DNA from: an uncultured Candidatus Neoarthromitus sp.
GTDB taxonomy: Bacteria > Bacillota > Clostridia > Clostridiales > Clostridiaceae
Reading direction: 5' to 3'
Assembly: GCA_937890765.1 (NCBI GenBank)
Contig: CALADQ010000003.1
Coordinates: forward strand, 53,640 to 117,639
Length of the DNA stretch: 64,000 nucleotides
Part shown: piece after piece, positions 37,293 through 49,627 of the stretch
Position numbering within the stretch: the first letter of the stretch is position 1
Layout: the number at the start of each line of letters is the position of its first letter
Translations under genes and position numbers: made by a program
The notes under the pieces: model-generated
Seen by the model: only the letters and a program-made list of their open reading frames with translations
Databases searched by the model: none
What the model was told of the DNA's origin: nothing

Positions 37293-37724
37293 CTAAAACA
37301 TTTGTCCTAAAGCATTGAGTGCGAGAACGTAAGAATTTTTTCCAAAACCCGATATTTGACCAATACACCCTTTAGCTATAACACTCCTACATCTAAAGTC
37401 TTCCCTATTAAAAATATTTGATAAGTGTACTTCTACAAACTTTTTGTTAACAGAAAGTATAGAATCGTATATGGCATAACTATAATGAGTAAAAGCACCA
37501 GGATTTATTATAAAACCATCGTAATTTTCATGCTCTTGTTGAATTTTATCTATTATATCTCCTTCGTGATTACTTTGATAAAAATCCGTATGTATAGAAA
37601 TTTTCATCCCTTCTTCATAAACATACCTATTAATATCATCCAAACTCTCGCCACCATAAATATGTTTCTCGCGCTTACCTAAAAAATTTAAATTAGCTCC
37701 ATTTATAACAAGTACCTTCTTCAA
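37293..37724 (-). CDS. aroQ: 3-dehydroquinate dehydratase, type II
   Basis: A 143-residue type II dehydroquinase, which forms 3-dehydroshikimate. The motifs are VINGANLNFLGKREKHIYG with the catalytic Tyr, QSNHEGDIIDKIQ, the NPGAFTHYSYAI segment with the Asn and the Thr, EVHLSNIFNREDFR containing the catalytic His, and KGCIGQISGFG. The start is TTG at 37724, immediately after the aroE stop, with GGAGG inside the end of aroE. Translational coupling to aroE is likely. Confidence 0.95.
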   Translation of the reverse strand: MKKVLVINGANLNFLGKREKHIYGGESLDDINRYVYEEGMKISIHTDFYQSNHEGDIIDKIQQEHENYDGFIINPGAFTHYSYAIYDSILSVNKKFVEVHLSNIFNREDFRCRSVIAKGCIGQISGFGKNSYVLALNALGQMF

Positions 37725-38573
37725 TTAAGCCTCCGTTAAAAATTTTTTGAACAACTCATAAAGCTCATTAACATCTTCCTCTTTAATGGTTTTGTTTCTC
37801 CAAATTTCTTGAGATTTTATTCCTTGATAAAAAAGCATATCACTTCCATCTATTATTTTAACATTTTCATTTTGAAATTCACACAAAAAAGGAGTCATGC
37901 CATCTTTATCATAATTTAAATCATAAACAAAATCCGAAATACTCAAATCGCTAAAATTAAATTCACTAAAGCTACTTAAATAAGAACTCGTTGCATTTAT
38001 AATTCCAAAATAATCTCCCTTAATTTTATCAAAAGGAACAATGTCAAGCTCATATCCATCGCAAACGCTAGAAGCAAATTGTTTAAGAGTCATTAATTTT
38101 TCAAAATCCCTCGCACCAACAACAACCTTTGCATTTAAAGAACACAAAGTATTCACAACAACTTTTGAAACAGCTCCACTTCCCAAAACCAAAATACTTT
38201 TTCCCTCAATCTCATTTTTAAAATCACCAAGGCCTTTTAAAAATCCATAACCATCCGTATTAAATCCATAGCTTTTTCCACCAATAACTTTTACAGTGTT
38301 TACACTTCCAACTTTTTTTGCAAAATCATCTAACTCATCCAAATATTTTATAATGTTACTCTTATGAGGAGAGGTAACATTAAATCCTCTAAAATTACTC
38401 TTAAGCAAACTAAAATTATAAACAAGACCGTCTGAAGTAATTTTAAGCTTTGAGTATATTTTGTTTTTATCTCCGAAATAATCGAAAATAATTTTATGTA
38501 AAAAAGGAGAAATACTATGCTGTATCGGATCACCTATAACAGCGTATTGCTCAAAATCAATCATAAAACTCAT
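37725..38573 (-). CDS. aroE: Shikimate dehydrogenase
   Basis: AroE reduces 3-dehydroshikimate to shikimate with NADPH. The 282-residue protein has the substrate-binding start YAVIGDPIQHSISPFLH, the catalytic Lys and Asp region GFNVTSPHKSNIIKYLDEL, the VNTVK motif with its Asn, the dinucleotide loop LVLGSGAVSKVVVNTL, and the C-terminal DMLFYQGIKSQEIW. Canonical GSGG is GSGAVS here. AAGGAG is six bases before the ATG at 38573. It begins the aroE-aroQ-aroK-secG run. Confidence 0.95.
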   Translation of the reverse strand: MSFMIDFEQYAVIGDPIQHSISPFLHKIIFDYFGDKNKIYSKLKITSDGLVYNFSLLKSNFRGFNVTSPHKSNIIKYLDELDDFAKKVGSVNTVKVIGGKSYGFNTDGYGFLKGLGDFKNEIEGKSILVLGSGAVSKVVVNTLCSLNAKVVVGARDFEKLMTLKQFASSVCDGYELDIVPFDKIKGDYFGIINATSSYLSSFSEFNFSDLSISDFVYDLNYDKDGMTPFLCEFQNENVKIIDGSDMLFYQGIKSQEIWRNKTIKEEDVNELYELFKKFLTEA

Positions 38574-38838
38574 TACAATCTCCTTAAAAGCACTATTATA
38601 CTTTTATTAAATGCAAACTATTTTTCTTAAACATCTTTAAAAAAATAATATCACAAATAAAACTTAAAATAAATAACATTTAAATTTCAATTATTTTTTA
38701 TAATACTCATAAAAAGTATAACTTTTTTAAATGTTTTTTATTCAAAAAGCCAATCGATATATAAGATAAACCTTATATTATTTTTATAAAAATATATTTC
38801 CTTCAAAACAAACCTTTATCCTTTTAAATTTTAAAAAC
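38574..38838. other. Long AT-rich intergenic region upstream of aroE
   Basis: About 265 bases between the eno terminator and aroE hold no ORF I trust. A TATAAT on the minus strand (ATTATA at 38595-38600) is a plausible -10 for aroE, but I see no good -35. I found no T-box or other riboswitch motif. Confidence 0.4.
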
Positions 38839-38870
38839 AAAAAAATACGGAGAAAATTTTTCTCCGCATA
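38839..38870 (-). terminator. Terminator of the glycolytic operon
   Basis: GCGGAGAAAA and TTTTCTCCGT form a GC-based stem on the minus strand after eno, followed by TTTTTTT. Confidence 0.9.
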
Positions 38871-38882
38871 AAACATAAATAT

Positions 38883-40205
<1,323 letters not shown>

Positions 40206-40214
40206 CTATAGTTA

Positions 40215-41750
40215 TTATTTAGTATTGTAAACTAAATTATCCCCACTAATTTCCTTTGGTATCTCCATACCCATAACAGTCAAAATAGTAGGAGCTATAT
40301 CTGCAAGTTTACCTTCTTCTCTTAATTTAATTCCATCACATTTTCCACTTACATAAATAAATGGAACCTTATTACAAGTATGTGAAGTAACAGGACCTCC
40401 CTTTTCATCTACCATACTTTCTACATTACCGTGATCTGCTGTTATAAACATAATATCTCCATGCTCTAGAACTTTTTTCTCAATTTTCCCTATAGCAAAA
40501 TCCACTGCCTCAACAGCTTTAACTGCCGCATCAAAATCTCCAGTATGACCAACCATATCAGAATTCGCAATGTTACAAACTATAACATCATACTTTCTAC
40601 TTTCTATTTGCTCTATTAAATTATCTGTAAGTTCAGGTAAACTCATCTCAGGTTTCAAATCATAAGTCTTAACATTCGGTGAAGGAATTAAAATTCTATC
40701 CTCTCCTTCATATGAAGTTTCAACACCACCACTGAAGAAGAAAGTAACATGAGCATATTTTTCAGTTTCCGCAATTCTAAGTTGAGTTTTACCATTTTTG
40801 CTTAAATACTCACCTAAAGTATTAGGATAATTTTCTGGTTTAAACGCAACTAAAACTCCCTTTAAATTTTTATCAAAAACAGTCATACAAACAAAAGTTA
40901 AATTTATATCTTCCGTTTTAAAATGCTCGAAATTTTTATCAATTATAGCGTAAGTAAGTTGTCTAGCTCTATCTGGCCTAAAATTACAAAATATACAAGA
41001 ATCCCCTGATTTTAAATTACTATCTTTTTTAATTATAGTCGGTAAAATAAATTCATCTGTAATTCCATTATTATAATAATTTTTTATAACTTCAACAGGA
41101 TCTTCTCCTATTTTTTCTTCTCCTATTCCCTTTACAATTGCATTATAACAAGATTCAACTCTATCCCATCTCTTATCTCTATCCATTGAATAATATCTTC
41201 CAGATATAGTTGAAACTTCACCGTAAGAAATTTCCTTCATGTAACTTAAAAGTTCTTCCATATAACCTGCACCAGAAGTTGGAGAAACATCTCTTCCATC
41301 CATAAAACAATGAACTAAAGTTGTACCAACTCCTCTATCTTTAGCAAGCTTAATAACAGCTTTTAGATGATTAATATGCGAATGAACGCCTCCATCAGAA
41401 ACCAATCCCATAACGTGTAAATTAGATTTGTTTTTTAAACAATTGTCAATGGCAGCATTTAAGGACTCATTATTAAAAAAATTGCCGTCTTCAATTTCTT
41501 TAGTTATTCTCGTTAACTCTTGATAAATAATTCTACCAGCACCAATGTTTAAATGTCCAACTTCTGAATTTCCCATTTGCCCTTCAGGTAAACCAACTTT
41601 TAAACCACTAGCATATAAACTCGTATTAGGATATGATTTTAAAATCCTATCAATATTAACCGTGTTTGCCTTACAAACCGCATTTCCTTCCTTTTTATCT
41701 GATATGCCATATCCATCTAATATTACTAAAACGCAGGAATTTTTTGACAT
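40215..41750 (-). CDS. gpmI: 2,3-bisphosphoglycerate-independent phosphoglycerate mutase
   Basis: The cofactor-independent mutase, a 511-residue manganese enzyme of the alkaline phosphatase fold, turns 3- into 2-phosphoglycerate. The phosphoserine motif GQMGNSEVGHLNIGAGR is near residue 60. Metal and substrate residues follow in LVSDGGVHSH, FMDGRDVSP, NFRPDRARQ, NIANSDMVGHTGDF and FITADHGNVE. The start has GGAGG just upstream. It is fourth in the glycolytic operon, 11 bases after tpiA. In spore formers this pH-sensitive enzyme is known to gate use of stored 3-phosphoglycerate. Confidence 0.98.
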   Translation of the reverse strand: MSKNSCVLVILDGYGISDKKEGNAVCKANTVNIDRILKSYPNTSLYASGLKVGLPEGQMGNSEVGHLNIGAGRIIYQELTRITKEIEDGNFFNNESLNAAIDNCLKNKSNLHVMGLVSDGGVHSHINHLKAVIKLAKDRGVGTTLVHCFMDGRDVSPTSGAGYMEELLSYMKEISYGEVSTISGRYYSMDRDKRWDRVESCYNAIVKGIGEEKIGEDPVEVIKNYYNNGITDEFILPTIIKKDSNLKSGDSCIFCNFRPDRARQLTYAIIDKNFEHFKTEDINLTFVCMTVFDKNLKGVLVAFKPENYPNTLGEYLSKNGKTQLRIAETEKYAHVTFFFSGGVETSYEGEDRILIPSPNVKTYDLKPEMSLPELTDNLIEQIESRKYDVIVCNIANSDMVGHTGDFDAAVKAVEAVDFAIGKIEKKVLEHGDIMFITADHGNVESMVDEKGGPVTSHTCNKVPFIYVSGKCDGIKLREEGKLADIAPTILTVMGMEIPKEISGDNLVYNTK

Positions 41751-41761
41751 GATACCTCCTC

Positions 41762-42508
41762 CTAAAACTTAACAATCATTTCAAAATCATTTTCAACAAG
41801 GCTCGCTCCACCAACTAAAGCTCCATCTATATTTTTCATAGACATTTGTTCCTTTATAGTAGTTGGTTTAACAGAACCTCCATATAATATTACAACATTT
41901 TCGCTTACTTTTTCATCATAAATATCTTTAAGTACACTTCTAATAAATCCTATTGTGTCATCTGCCTCTTGACTTGTAGCAGTTTTTCCTGTTCCAATTG
42001 CCCATATTGGCTCATAAGCTATAACAACTTTTTCACATTCTTCTTTTGAAACATTTTTAAAATCTTTCTCCAATTGACCTCTTAAAACATTTTCCATGTT
42101 TCCAGATTCTCTTTCTTCTAAAGTTTCACCAACGCACAAAATAGGAGTAAACCCATATTTCAAACAAGTAAAAATTTTCTTGTTAATGTCCTCATCTTTT
42201 TCGCAAAAGTAAGTTCTTCTTTCACTATGTCCAAGTATTACATAACTAACTTCCAAATCTTTAAGCATCTCAGGAGAAATTTCTCCAGTGAAAGCTCCCT
42301 TTTCTTCAAAATATATATTTTGAGCTCCCAATTTTACATTTGAACCTTTTAAAATTTCTCTCGCAGCCTCAAGAGATGTAAAAGGAGGACAAACTACAAC
42401 CTCGCATTTTGCATCTCTTAATTTAGGAAGCAACGAACTTAAAAATTTTCTCGTCTCACTAGCTGAAAAATTCATTTTCCAATTACCAGCTATGATATTT
42501 TTTCTCAT
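41762..42508 (-). CDS. tpiA: Triosephosphate isomerase
   Basis: TIM interconverts dihydroxyacetone phosphate and glyceraldehyde-3-phosphate. The 248-residue barrel has IIAGNWKMN with the catalytic Lys, VILGHSERR with the His, VIAYEPIWAIGTGKTA with the Glu and the mobile loop, and the phosphate-binding ILYGGSVK and GALVGGASL. I start it at ATG 42508; a TTG nine bases upstream is too near the AGGAG site. It is third in the operon. Confidence 0.97.
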   Translation of the reverse strand: MRKNIIAGNWKMNFSASETRKFLSSLLPKLRDAKCEVVVCPPFTSLEAAREILKGSNVKLGAQNIYFEEKGAFTGEISPEMLKDLEVSYVILGHSERRTYFCEKDEDINKKIFTCLKYGFTPILCVGETLEERESGNMENVLRGQLEKDFKNVSKEECEKVVIAYEPIWAIGTGKTATSQEADDTIGFIRSVLKDIYDEKVSENVVILYGGSVKPTTIKEQMSMKNIDGALVGGASLVENDFEMIVKF

Positions 42509-42529
42509 AAAAATCAAAACTCCTAAAAT

Positions 42530-43723
42530 TTATTTATCATTTAAAGCAACTATACCTGGCAATTCCTTTCCCTCTAAAAACTCAAGAGAAGCTCCACCAC
42601 CAGTTGATATATGACTCATTTTGTCCCCAAAACCTAAAATGTTAACAGCTGCCGCAGAATCTCCACCACCTATTATTGTAGTTGCATTAGATTCAGCCAT
42701 AGCCTTAGCAACTCCTATGGTGCCTTTGTTAAAATTAGAAAACTCAAAAACTCCCATAGGGCCATTCCAAATTATTGTTTTGGCATCTTTTAAAACCTCT
42801 GAAAATAATTTACAAGTTTTAGGCCCAATATCTAATCCCATAAAATCATCTGGAATATTTTGATCATCAGTCATTTTTCTAACTGCATCATTATCAAATT
42901 TATCTGCAATAACATAGTCAAGTGGTAAAAGAAATTTTACCCCTTTGCTTTTAGCTTTTTCAATCATTTCTATAGCGTAAGAAATTTTATCTTCCTCTAG
43001 AAGACTCGTTCCAATTGTGTATCCCAAAGCTTTCGAAAAAGTGTAAGACATTCCTCCACCTATTATTAAAGTATCAACTTTGTCCAAAAGATTATTTATA
43101 ACATTTATTTTGTCAGATACTTTCGCCCCTCCAAGAATTGCTACAAAAGGTCTATTTGGATTTGAAACAGCTTCACCTAAAAATTTAAGTTCGTTTTGAA
43201 TTAAAAATCCACAAACGCATTTATCAACAAATTTAGTAACTCCAACAGTCGAACAATGAGCTCTATGTGCAGTTCCAAAAGCATCGTTAACAAAAACATC
43301 GCATATGGAAGCTAAATCTTTTGAAAACGAATCTTCACACTTTCCTTCTTCAGGTCTGAATCTGGTATTTTCAAGAAGAATTATCTCTCCTTCTTTCATT
43401 TTGCTTACTTCATTTCTAACATTATCATCAACAACTAAATCACTTTGAACAAACTTAACATCCATATTAAGCAATTGGCTTAGCCTATCTCCAACAATTT
43501 TCAAACTCTTAGAAGAATCTGGCCCTTTTACTTTTCCTAGATGAGAGCAAAGAATAACTTTACCATTATTTTCAACAACGTATTTTATAGTATCAAGAGC
43601 ACCAATTAATCTATTTTCATCTGTTATTTTTCCATCTATAATAGGAACGTTAAAATCGCATCTTATTAAAACTCTCTTACCTTTTAATTGAACATCTTCT
43701 ACACTTTTTTTATTTAAAGCCAT
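42530..43723 (-). CDS. pgk: Phosphoglycerate kinase
   Basis: Pgk makes ATP from 1,3-bisphosphoglycerate. The 397-residue two-domain protein has [12 protein letters not shown], the triose-site [20 protein letters not shown], the [18 protein letters not shown] segment, the hinge [11 protein letters not shown], and the nucleotide loop WNGPMGVFE with [11 protein letters not shown] at the end. ATG at 43723 has GGGAG seven bases upstream; the ORF extends 33 bases further but without support. A hairpin separates it from gap. Confidence 0.98.
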   Translation of the reverse strand: MALNKKSVEDVQLKGKRVLIRCDFNVPIIDGKITDENRLIGALDTIKYVVENNGKVILCSHLGKVKGPDSSKSLKIVGDRLSQLLNMDVKFVQSDLVVDDNVRNEVSKMKEGEIILLENTRFRPEEGKCEDSFSKDLASICDVFVNDAFGTAHRAHCSTVGVTKFVDKCVCGFLIQNELKFLGEAVSNPNRPFVAILGGAKVSDKINVINNLLDKVDTLIIGGGMSYTFSKALGYTIGTSLLEEDKISYAIEMIEKAKSKGVKFLLPLDYVIADKFDNDAVRKMTDDQNIPDDFMGLDIGPKTCKLFSEVLKDAKTIIWNGPMGVFEFSNFNKGTIGVAKAMAESNATTIIGGGDSAAAVNILGFGDKMSHISTGGGASLEFLEGKELPGIVALNDK

Positions 43724-43755
43724 AAAAACACTCCCTAAAACTGTAATATCAATCA

Positions 43756-43789
43756 AAGGCTGATCTTAAAATTACTCAAAATCAGCCTT
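43756..43789 (-). promoter_or_regulatory. Hairpin between gap and pgk
   Basis: AAGGCTGAT and ATCAGCCTT form a perfect 9-bp stem in the gap-pgk gap on the minus strand. No real T run follows, so it is more likely a partial terminator or an mRNA-stability element than a full stop. Confidence 0.6.
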
Positions 43790-43798
43790 AAATAAATT

Positions 43799-45041
<1,243 letters not shown>

Positions 45042-45085
45042 AAAAAAACAAAAGAGTTTTCAAATTTTCATTTGAAAACCCTTTA
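45042..45085 (-). terminator. Terminator of the nucleoside transporter operon
   Basis: AAAGGGTTTTCAAAT and ATTTGAAAACTCTTT form a long stem around GAAA on the minus strand, followed by T residues. Confidence 0.9.
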
Positions 45086-45108
45086 ATAAAACTCAATGAT
45101 TAAAAATT

Positions 45109-46050
45109 TTAATGCTTAATTCCTTTTAATTCATCTAAAGTCGTTGGAAAATTTATTTTTCCATCAACCATTTCCGTTAAAACACTTTCACAAATATCTC
45201 TTACCTCTTGAGGAAGTTTATCTAAATTTATACTCACATTTTTATTTAAAATGTCAACCAAATAATTGCTTTCTTTATTGTTTCCATTTAAAACATCTTT
45301 AAATATATTTTTGTAATCGTAAGAAACTCCGCCTAACAAATTATTTCCCCATTCACTCAAAGTAAATAATTCTTTGTTAAGCTCACTTGATAAACTTAAA
45401 ATTTTCTCGCTTAAATCATCGCTTATGTAAAATATAGTATCAGAATTATTATTTCTCACAAAATCATCTAACGTACTCTCCATTTTGTCTTTTTCGATTG
45501 AAGATAAATCCAAAACATTTCTGTTGTTATAAAGAGAATCGAAAGCTCTTAAATTAACTTTCTTCACTCCCGCCATAAAACTTAAAGCATTTTCATATGA
45601 ATCTTTTAGCTCGTTTGAATAAATCAACATAACACTATTTGTTCTCGTCATCATACCACTAATAACTCCAAACAAATAACTAATATGTCGTTGGTCAACA
45701 TTTAAATTAATTTCATCATCATTATCTCCACCTAAAATAACCAAATTAAAATCCTTAAACTCCTCGTTATCTATAGCATCTGAAAACAATTCTGAAACTA
45801 CAAAAGTTTTCTTTCTTCTTTTGGACTTAGAAACATTTTCAAAGTATTTTAAAAATTCTTCTTTCGTATTTACAATTACATTTTCTAAATTAATTTCAGA
45901 GTCATCGCTTTTAACACTATCTTCAAATGTGCTTTCTTTAATTGTAGCAAATTTTTCATTTCTCACAAAAACAACTTCCTGTTTCGCACCACTACAAGAA
46001 CTCATGCTAAAAACTAATAAAATGAACATAACTGCGTATAATTTTTTCAT
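45109..46050 (-). CDS. Diverged BMP-family lipoprotein
   Basis: A 313-residue lipoprotein (signal MKKLYAVMFILLVFSMSSC with lipobox Cys near residue 19). It resembles the BMP/Med nucleoside-binding family only in part: the DQRHISYLFGVISGMMTRTN region aligns with the F-L-A-G-V-L-A-G-L-x-T-K-T-N element of the upstream BmpA, and the C-terminus KINFPTTLDELKGIKH parallels EVSVPKTVEELKEFKVS. The middle is poorly conserved, with no obvious ligand-contact motifs. It ends the operon, 27 bases after the second permease. It may be a second binding protein with changed specificity. Confidence 0.7.
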   Translation of the reverse strand: MKKLYAVMFILLVFSMSSCSGAKQEVVFVRNEKFATIKESTFEDSVKSDDSEINLENVIVNTKEEFLKYFENVSKSKRRKKTFVVSELFSDAIDNEEFKDFNLVILGGDNDDEINLNVDQRHISYLFGVISGMMTRTNSVMLIYSNELKDSYENALSFMAGVKKVNLRAFDSLYNNRNVLDLSSIEKDKMESTLDDFVRNNNSDTIFYISDDLSEKILSLSSELNKELFTLSEWGNNLLGGVSYDYKNIFKDVLNGNNKESNYLVDILNKNVSINLDKLPQEVRDICESVLTEMVDGKINFPTTLDELKGIKH

Positions 46051-46077
46051 TACAAAACCTTCCCTTATACAAAATTA

Positions 46078-47013
46078 TCATCTCTTACTTTTATCATAAA
46101 ATTCTCCTAAAGACAACGGTGAATTACTTTTTCTAACAAAGAACGCTATCGCCACCATAGTTAACACATAAGGTATCATAAAATAAATTTCAATTGGTAT
46201 ATTAAATCCAAACTTCTGAGAAACAATTTCAAATGTTTGAGATAGAGAAAAAATTAAACAAGCAACAAAAGTTGTTTGAGGTTTCCAATTTCCAAAAATC
46301 ATAGCCGCAAGAGCTATATAACCTCTTCCACTGACCATTCCAACTCTAAATAAATTCACATTCGCAATTGATAAAGAAGCCCCGCCAATTCCAGCTAAAA
46401 CTCCTGACAACAAAACGCAAAGAAATCTAATTTTATAAACATTTATTCCTAAAGTATCAGCAGCCTTTGGATGTTCTCCCACAGCTCTTATTCTGTACCC
46501 AATATTTGTTTTATACAAAACAAACCATGAAACTACAACAAGAAGCACAGCTCCAATTACAAACCAATTAAGTTCCGATAAAAATTTTCCTATCACAGGT
46601 ATCTTAGAAAATAATTCAGTAGGATAAGGAACAACATTAACTATAGCTGTTTGTCCTTGAGTTCCAAAAAGTTTTTGAATTAAATAACTCGTAATAGATG
46701 CAGAAAATAAATTTATTCCTATACCTGATATTACTTGATTAGCTCTTAAAAATATACTTAATATTCCATGTATAACAGCTGTTAAGCCCGCAAATACAAT
46801 TGCACAAAGTATTCCAAATAAAGAATTATTTGATATATGCGTTCCCCAAACTCCAAAAAACGCTCCCATTATCATCATACCTTCTAACCCTATGTTAATA
46901 ACTCCAGACTTTTCTGAAAAAATACCTCCTATAGCTGCAAATATCAATGGAGTTGCAAACCTAAGAGTAGTTGACAAAATCGCAAATACTTCTACTAAAA
47001 AATTACTTTCCAT
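46078..47013 (-). CDS. nupQ: Nucleoside ABC transporter permease (NupQ-like)
   Basis: A 311-residue permease of the BPD_transp_2 family with about eight to ten membrane helices. It has GGIFSEKSGVINIGLEGMMI near the N-terminus, LRANQVISGIGINLF, and the coupling region AVGEHPKAADTLGINVYKIR that contacts the ATPase. The first base of its ATG overlaps the TAA of the preceding permease gene, so the two are coupled. It pairs with NupP as the membrane channel for nucleosides. Confidence 0.9.
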   Translation of the reverse strand: MESNFLVEVFAILSTTLRFATPLIFAAIGGIFSEKSGVINIGLEGMMIMGAFFGVWGTHISNNSLFGILCAIVFAGLTAVIHGILSIFLRANQVISGIGINLFSASITSYLIQKLFGTQGQTAIVNVVPYPTELFSKIPVIGKFLSELNWFVIGAVLLVVVSWFVLYKTNIGYRIRAVGEHPKAADTLGINVYKIRFLCVLLSGVLAGIGGASLSIANVNLFRVGMVSGRGYIALAAMIFGNWKPQTTFVACLIFSLSQTFEIVSQKFGFNIPIEIYFMIPYVLTMVAIAFFVRKSNSPLSLGEFYDKSKR

Positions 47014-48095
47014 TACTCTGCACCTCCCTTTTTAAACTTATTTAAAATAAATTTAAACAAATACTCACCAGCAATGAACAATATTATTATAGCTTGTACC
47101 AAAAAAACAATATCTTTAGGTATCCCATTAAATTGAAGTTCTAATGAAGCTGCGTTTAAAGCTCCAAATAATATTGAAGTTATAACTACAGCTATTGGAT
47201 TATTTCTAGCAACTAGAGCAACTGCTATACCATCAAATCCATAATTTAAAAATGCGTGTAATTTGGGAACTCTATGCTGAACACCAGAAACAAAAACCGC
47301 ACCTCCAAGTCCTGCTATAACTCCTGATATAACCATAGATATAATTATAGACTTTTTAATATTAATTCCTCCATACTCAGAGGCATATTTATTATAACCT
47401 ACACTTCTAAGCTCATATCCATTTTTAGTTCTGTTTATGAACAAATAAATTAATATCACAACAAAAATTCCTAAAAATATTCCATAATTAGCTCTCGTTG
47501 CCGATTCAGAAAACAATCGTGGCAACATTGCACTAGGCAAAATAGAATAAGTTGAATCATATCCTGGTTCTTTTAAAAATGAAGTTATACACAAATTTAA
47601 TAAATGCATCGATATAAAGTTCATCATTATTGTGTTTACAACTTCATTAGAGTTAAGCTTCACTTTTAAAAAAGCTGGAACAAATGCCCAAAGTGCACCT
47701 GCAAAAATACCAGACAAAAAAATTAAAAATATGTGTATTAAACTAGGAATACCCGGTATCATTCCAACGATAACAGAGGCCAACATTCCAACAATAAATT
47801 GTCCTTCAACACCTATGTTAAATAAATTAGTTCTAAAGGCAACTAAATGCGCAATACCTGTGAACATATATATAGTTGAATAAACTAAAGTTTCAGAAAA
47901 ACTAAATATGTTTCCAAAGCTTCCATTCCAAAAAGATTTAATTAATAAATTAAATGATTCTGTAAATCCAAATCCTTTAGACCACATAACGAAAAAAACA
48001 GCTATTAAAATTGAAATAAATATTGATATTAAAGAAAACAAAATAGGACTCAAGACATTATTTAATTTTTTAGATCTGTTTTTCAAACTAACCAT
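47013..48095 (-). CDS. nupP: Nucleoside ABC transporter permease (NupP-like)
   Basis: A 360-residue permease with about ten hydrophobic helices, of the same family as its neighbour. It has LVAFRTNLFNIGVEGQFIVG, LKVKLNSNEVVNTIMMNFIS, and the ATPase-contact stretch SVGYNKYASEYGGINIKKS. An N-terminal basic extension precedes the first helix. It overlaps the end of nupO by eight bases and the start of nupQ by one, showing tight coupling. Confidence 0.9.
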   Translation of the reverse strand: MVSLKNRSKKLNNVLSPILFSLISIFISILIAVFFVMWSKGFGFTESFNLLIKSFWNGSFGNIFSFSETLVYSTIYMFTGIAHLVAFRTNLFNIGVEGQFIVGMLASVIVGMIPGIPSLIHIFLIFLSGIFAGALWAFVPAFLKVKLNSNEVVNTIMMNFISMHLLNLCITSFLKEPGYDSTYSILPSAMLPRLFSESATRANYGIFLGIFVVILIYLFINRTKNGYELRSVGYNKYASEYGGINIKKSIIISMVISGVIAGLGGAVFVSGVQHRVPKLHAFLNYGFDGIAVALVARNNPIAVVITSILFGALNAASLELQFNGIPKDIVFLVQAIIILFIAGEYLFKFILNKFKKGGAE

Positions 48096-49602
48096 CTATA
48101 TTACCTCCAGCCATTAAAATTCCGATTTTATTTTCATCAGCCTCATCTCTGTCTAAAACTTTAACAATACTTCCACCATACATAACACCTATTCTATCTG
48201 ACAAACTTAAAACCTCATCTAATTCTAATGAAATAAGAAGTACAGCTTTACCACTATCTCTCTCTTGTATAAGTCTTCTGTGTATATATTCTATAGCTCC
48301 TATATCTAAACCTCTCGTAGGTTGAACAGCAATTATAAGCTTTGGATTTTTATAAATTTCACGACCAACTATTAATTTTTGCTGATTACCACCAGATAAT
48401 TTTGAAGCTTCAACTCCATCGTCTACTGTTCTCACATCAAATTCTTTTATAATATCTCTAGTGTGCTTTCTAATTTCTTTATAATTTAAAAATGGTCCTT
48501 TATTAAATTTTTCATTGTGCTGCATTCCTAAGATAGCGTTTTCAAATAAAGAATGTTGAAGAATTAATCCTGTTTTATGCCTATCTTCTGGTATACTAGA
48601 AATTTTTTTATCTATTATCTCTTTAGGAGATAAATTTTCAATTCTTTCTCCATCAAATATTATTTCGCCTTCGTAACATTTTCTAATTCCAGTTATAACC
48701 TCAACAAGTTCACTTTGTCCATTTCCACCTACACCAGCTACACCAAAAATCTCACCTGATTTAACACTTAAATCAATTCCTCTTAAAACTTCCAAACCTC
48801 TATTATCTTTAGCTTTTAAATTTTTAATAGTTAAAATCTCAGGCAAAATTTTTTCTCTTTCCTTATAAACATTTAAATTAACCGGCCTTCCAACCATAAG
48901 ATTGGCTAATTCATCTATTGAAGTATCTTTTGTATTTAAAGAATCAATTACCTTTCCACGCCTAATTATAGTAACTTTATCACTCATGCTCATAACTTCC
49001 TTAAGCTTGTGAGTTATTAAAATTATGGACTTACCTTCTTTAATTAAATTTTTCATTATAACTTCTAATTCTTTAATTTCACTAGGTGTGAGAACGGCAG
49101 TAGGCTCGTCTAAAATTATTATATCAGCACCTCTATAAAGTATTTTTAATATTTCAACCTTTTGTTGTTGTCCAACTGAAATATCTTCGATTTTACTTTC
49201 AGGATCTATGTTAAATTCATATTTATTTATAATTTCATTTACCTTTTTAAAAGCTTGCTTTTTATCAAAAAATATTTTGTACTTTGTGGGTTCACATCCC
49301 AAAACTATATTTTCAGCCACCGTAAAATTATGAACTAACATAAAATGCTGATGAACCATTCCAATTCCATGAGAAATTGAATCTTTAGGACTTTTAATTT
49401 TTACCTTTTTACCATTTATAAAAATATCCCCTTCATCCTGAGCGTATATTCCATAGAGAATATTCATGAGTGTAGTTTTACCAGCACCATTTTCTCCAAG
49501 AAGAACATGAACTTCTCTTTCGTCCAAATCAAAATTTATATTTTCATTTGCAATCATTCCAGGAAATTTTTTAGTGATATTTTTCATTTCAACTACTTTC
49601 AT
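48088..49602 (-). CDS. nupO: Nucleoside ABC transporter ATP-binding protein (NupO-like)
   Basis: A 504-residue protein with two ABC domains in one chain. The first has Walker A LLGENGAGKTTLMN, signature ISVGQQQKVEI and Walker B IIILDEPTAVL. The second has the degenerate Walker A GVGGNGQSELVE that is normal for this family, signature LSGGNQQKLIV and the VQPTRGLDIGA segment in place of a typical Walker B. It powers uptake through the two permeases. GGAGGAG precedes the ATG at 49602. A hairpin separates it from the binding-protein gene. Confidence 0.93.
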   Translation of the reverse strand: MKVVEMKNITKKFPGMIANENINFDLDEREVHVLLGENGAGKTTLMNILYGIYAQDEGDIFINGKKVKIKSPKDSISHGIGMVHQHFMLVHNFTVAENIVLGCEPTKYKIFFDKKQAFKKVNEIINKYEFNIDPESKIEDISVGQQQKVEILKILYRGADIIILDEPTAVLTPSEIKELEVIMKNLIKEGKSIILITHKLKEVMSMSDKVTIIRRGKVIDSLNTKDTSIDELANLMVGRPVNLNVYKEREKILPEILTIKNLKAKDNRGLEVLRGIDLSVKSGEIFGVAGVGGNGQSELVEVITGIRKCYEGEIIFDGERIENLSPKEIIDKKISSIPEDRHKTGLILQHSLFENAILGMQHNEKFNKGPFLNYKEIRKHTRDIIKEFDVRTVDDGVEASKLSGGNQQKLIVGREIYKNPKLIIAVQPTRGLDIGAIEYIHRRLIQERDSGKAVLLISLELDEVLSLSDRIGVMYGGSIVKVLDRDEADENKIGILMAGGNIDG

Positions 49603-49627
49603 AAAATCTCCTCCAAAACATAAATAA

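Noticed and set aside
38574..38882. T-box or riboswitch upstream of aroE
   Set aside because: I looked for the T-box antiterminator sequence and for G-rich aptamer motifs and found only AT-rich sequence with the eno terminator.
47632..47883. Plus-strand reading frame opposite the NupP permease
   Set aside because: It is a shadow of a conserved permease gene, and the transcript direction and ribosome sites all favour the minus strand.
48631..48760. Damaged second ATPase domain in NupO
   Set aside because: The second Walker A (GVGGNGQSELVE) lacks the usual Lys, but this is normal for the family of two-domain nucleoside and sugar ATPases.
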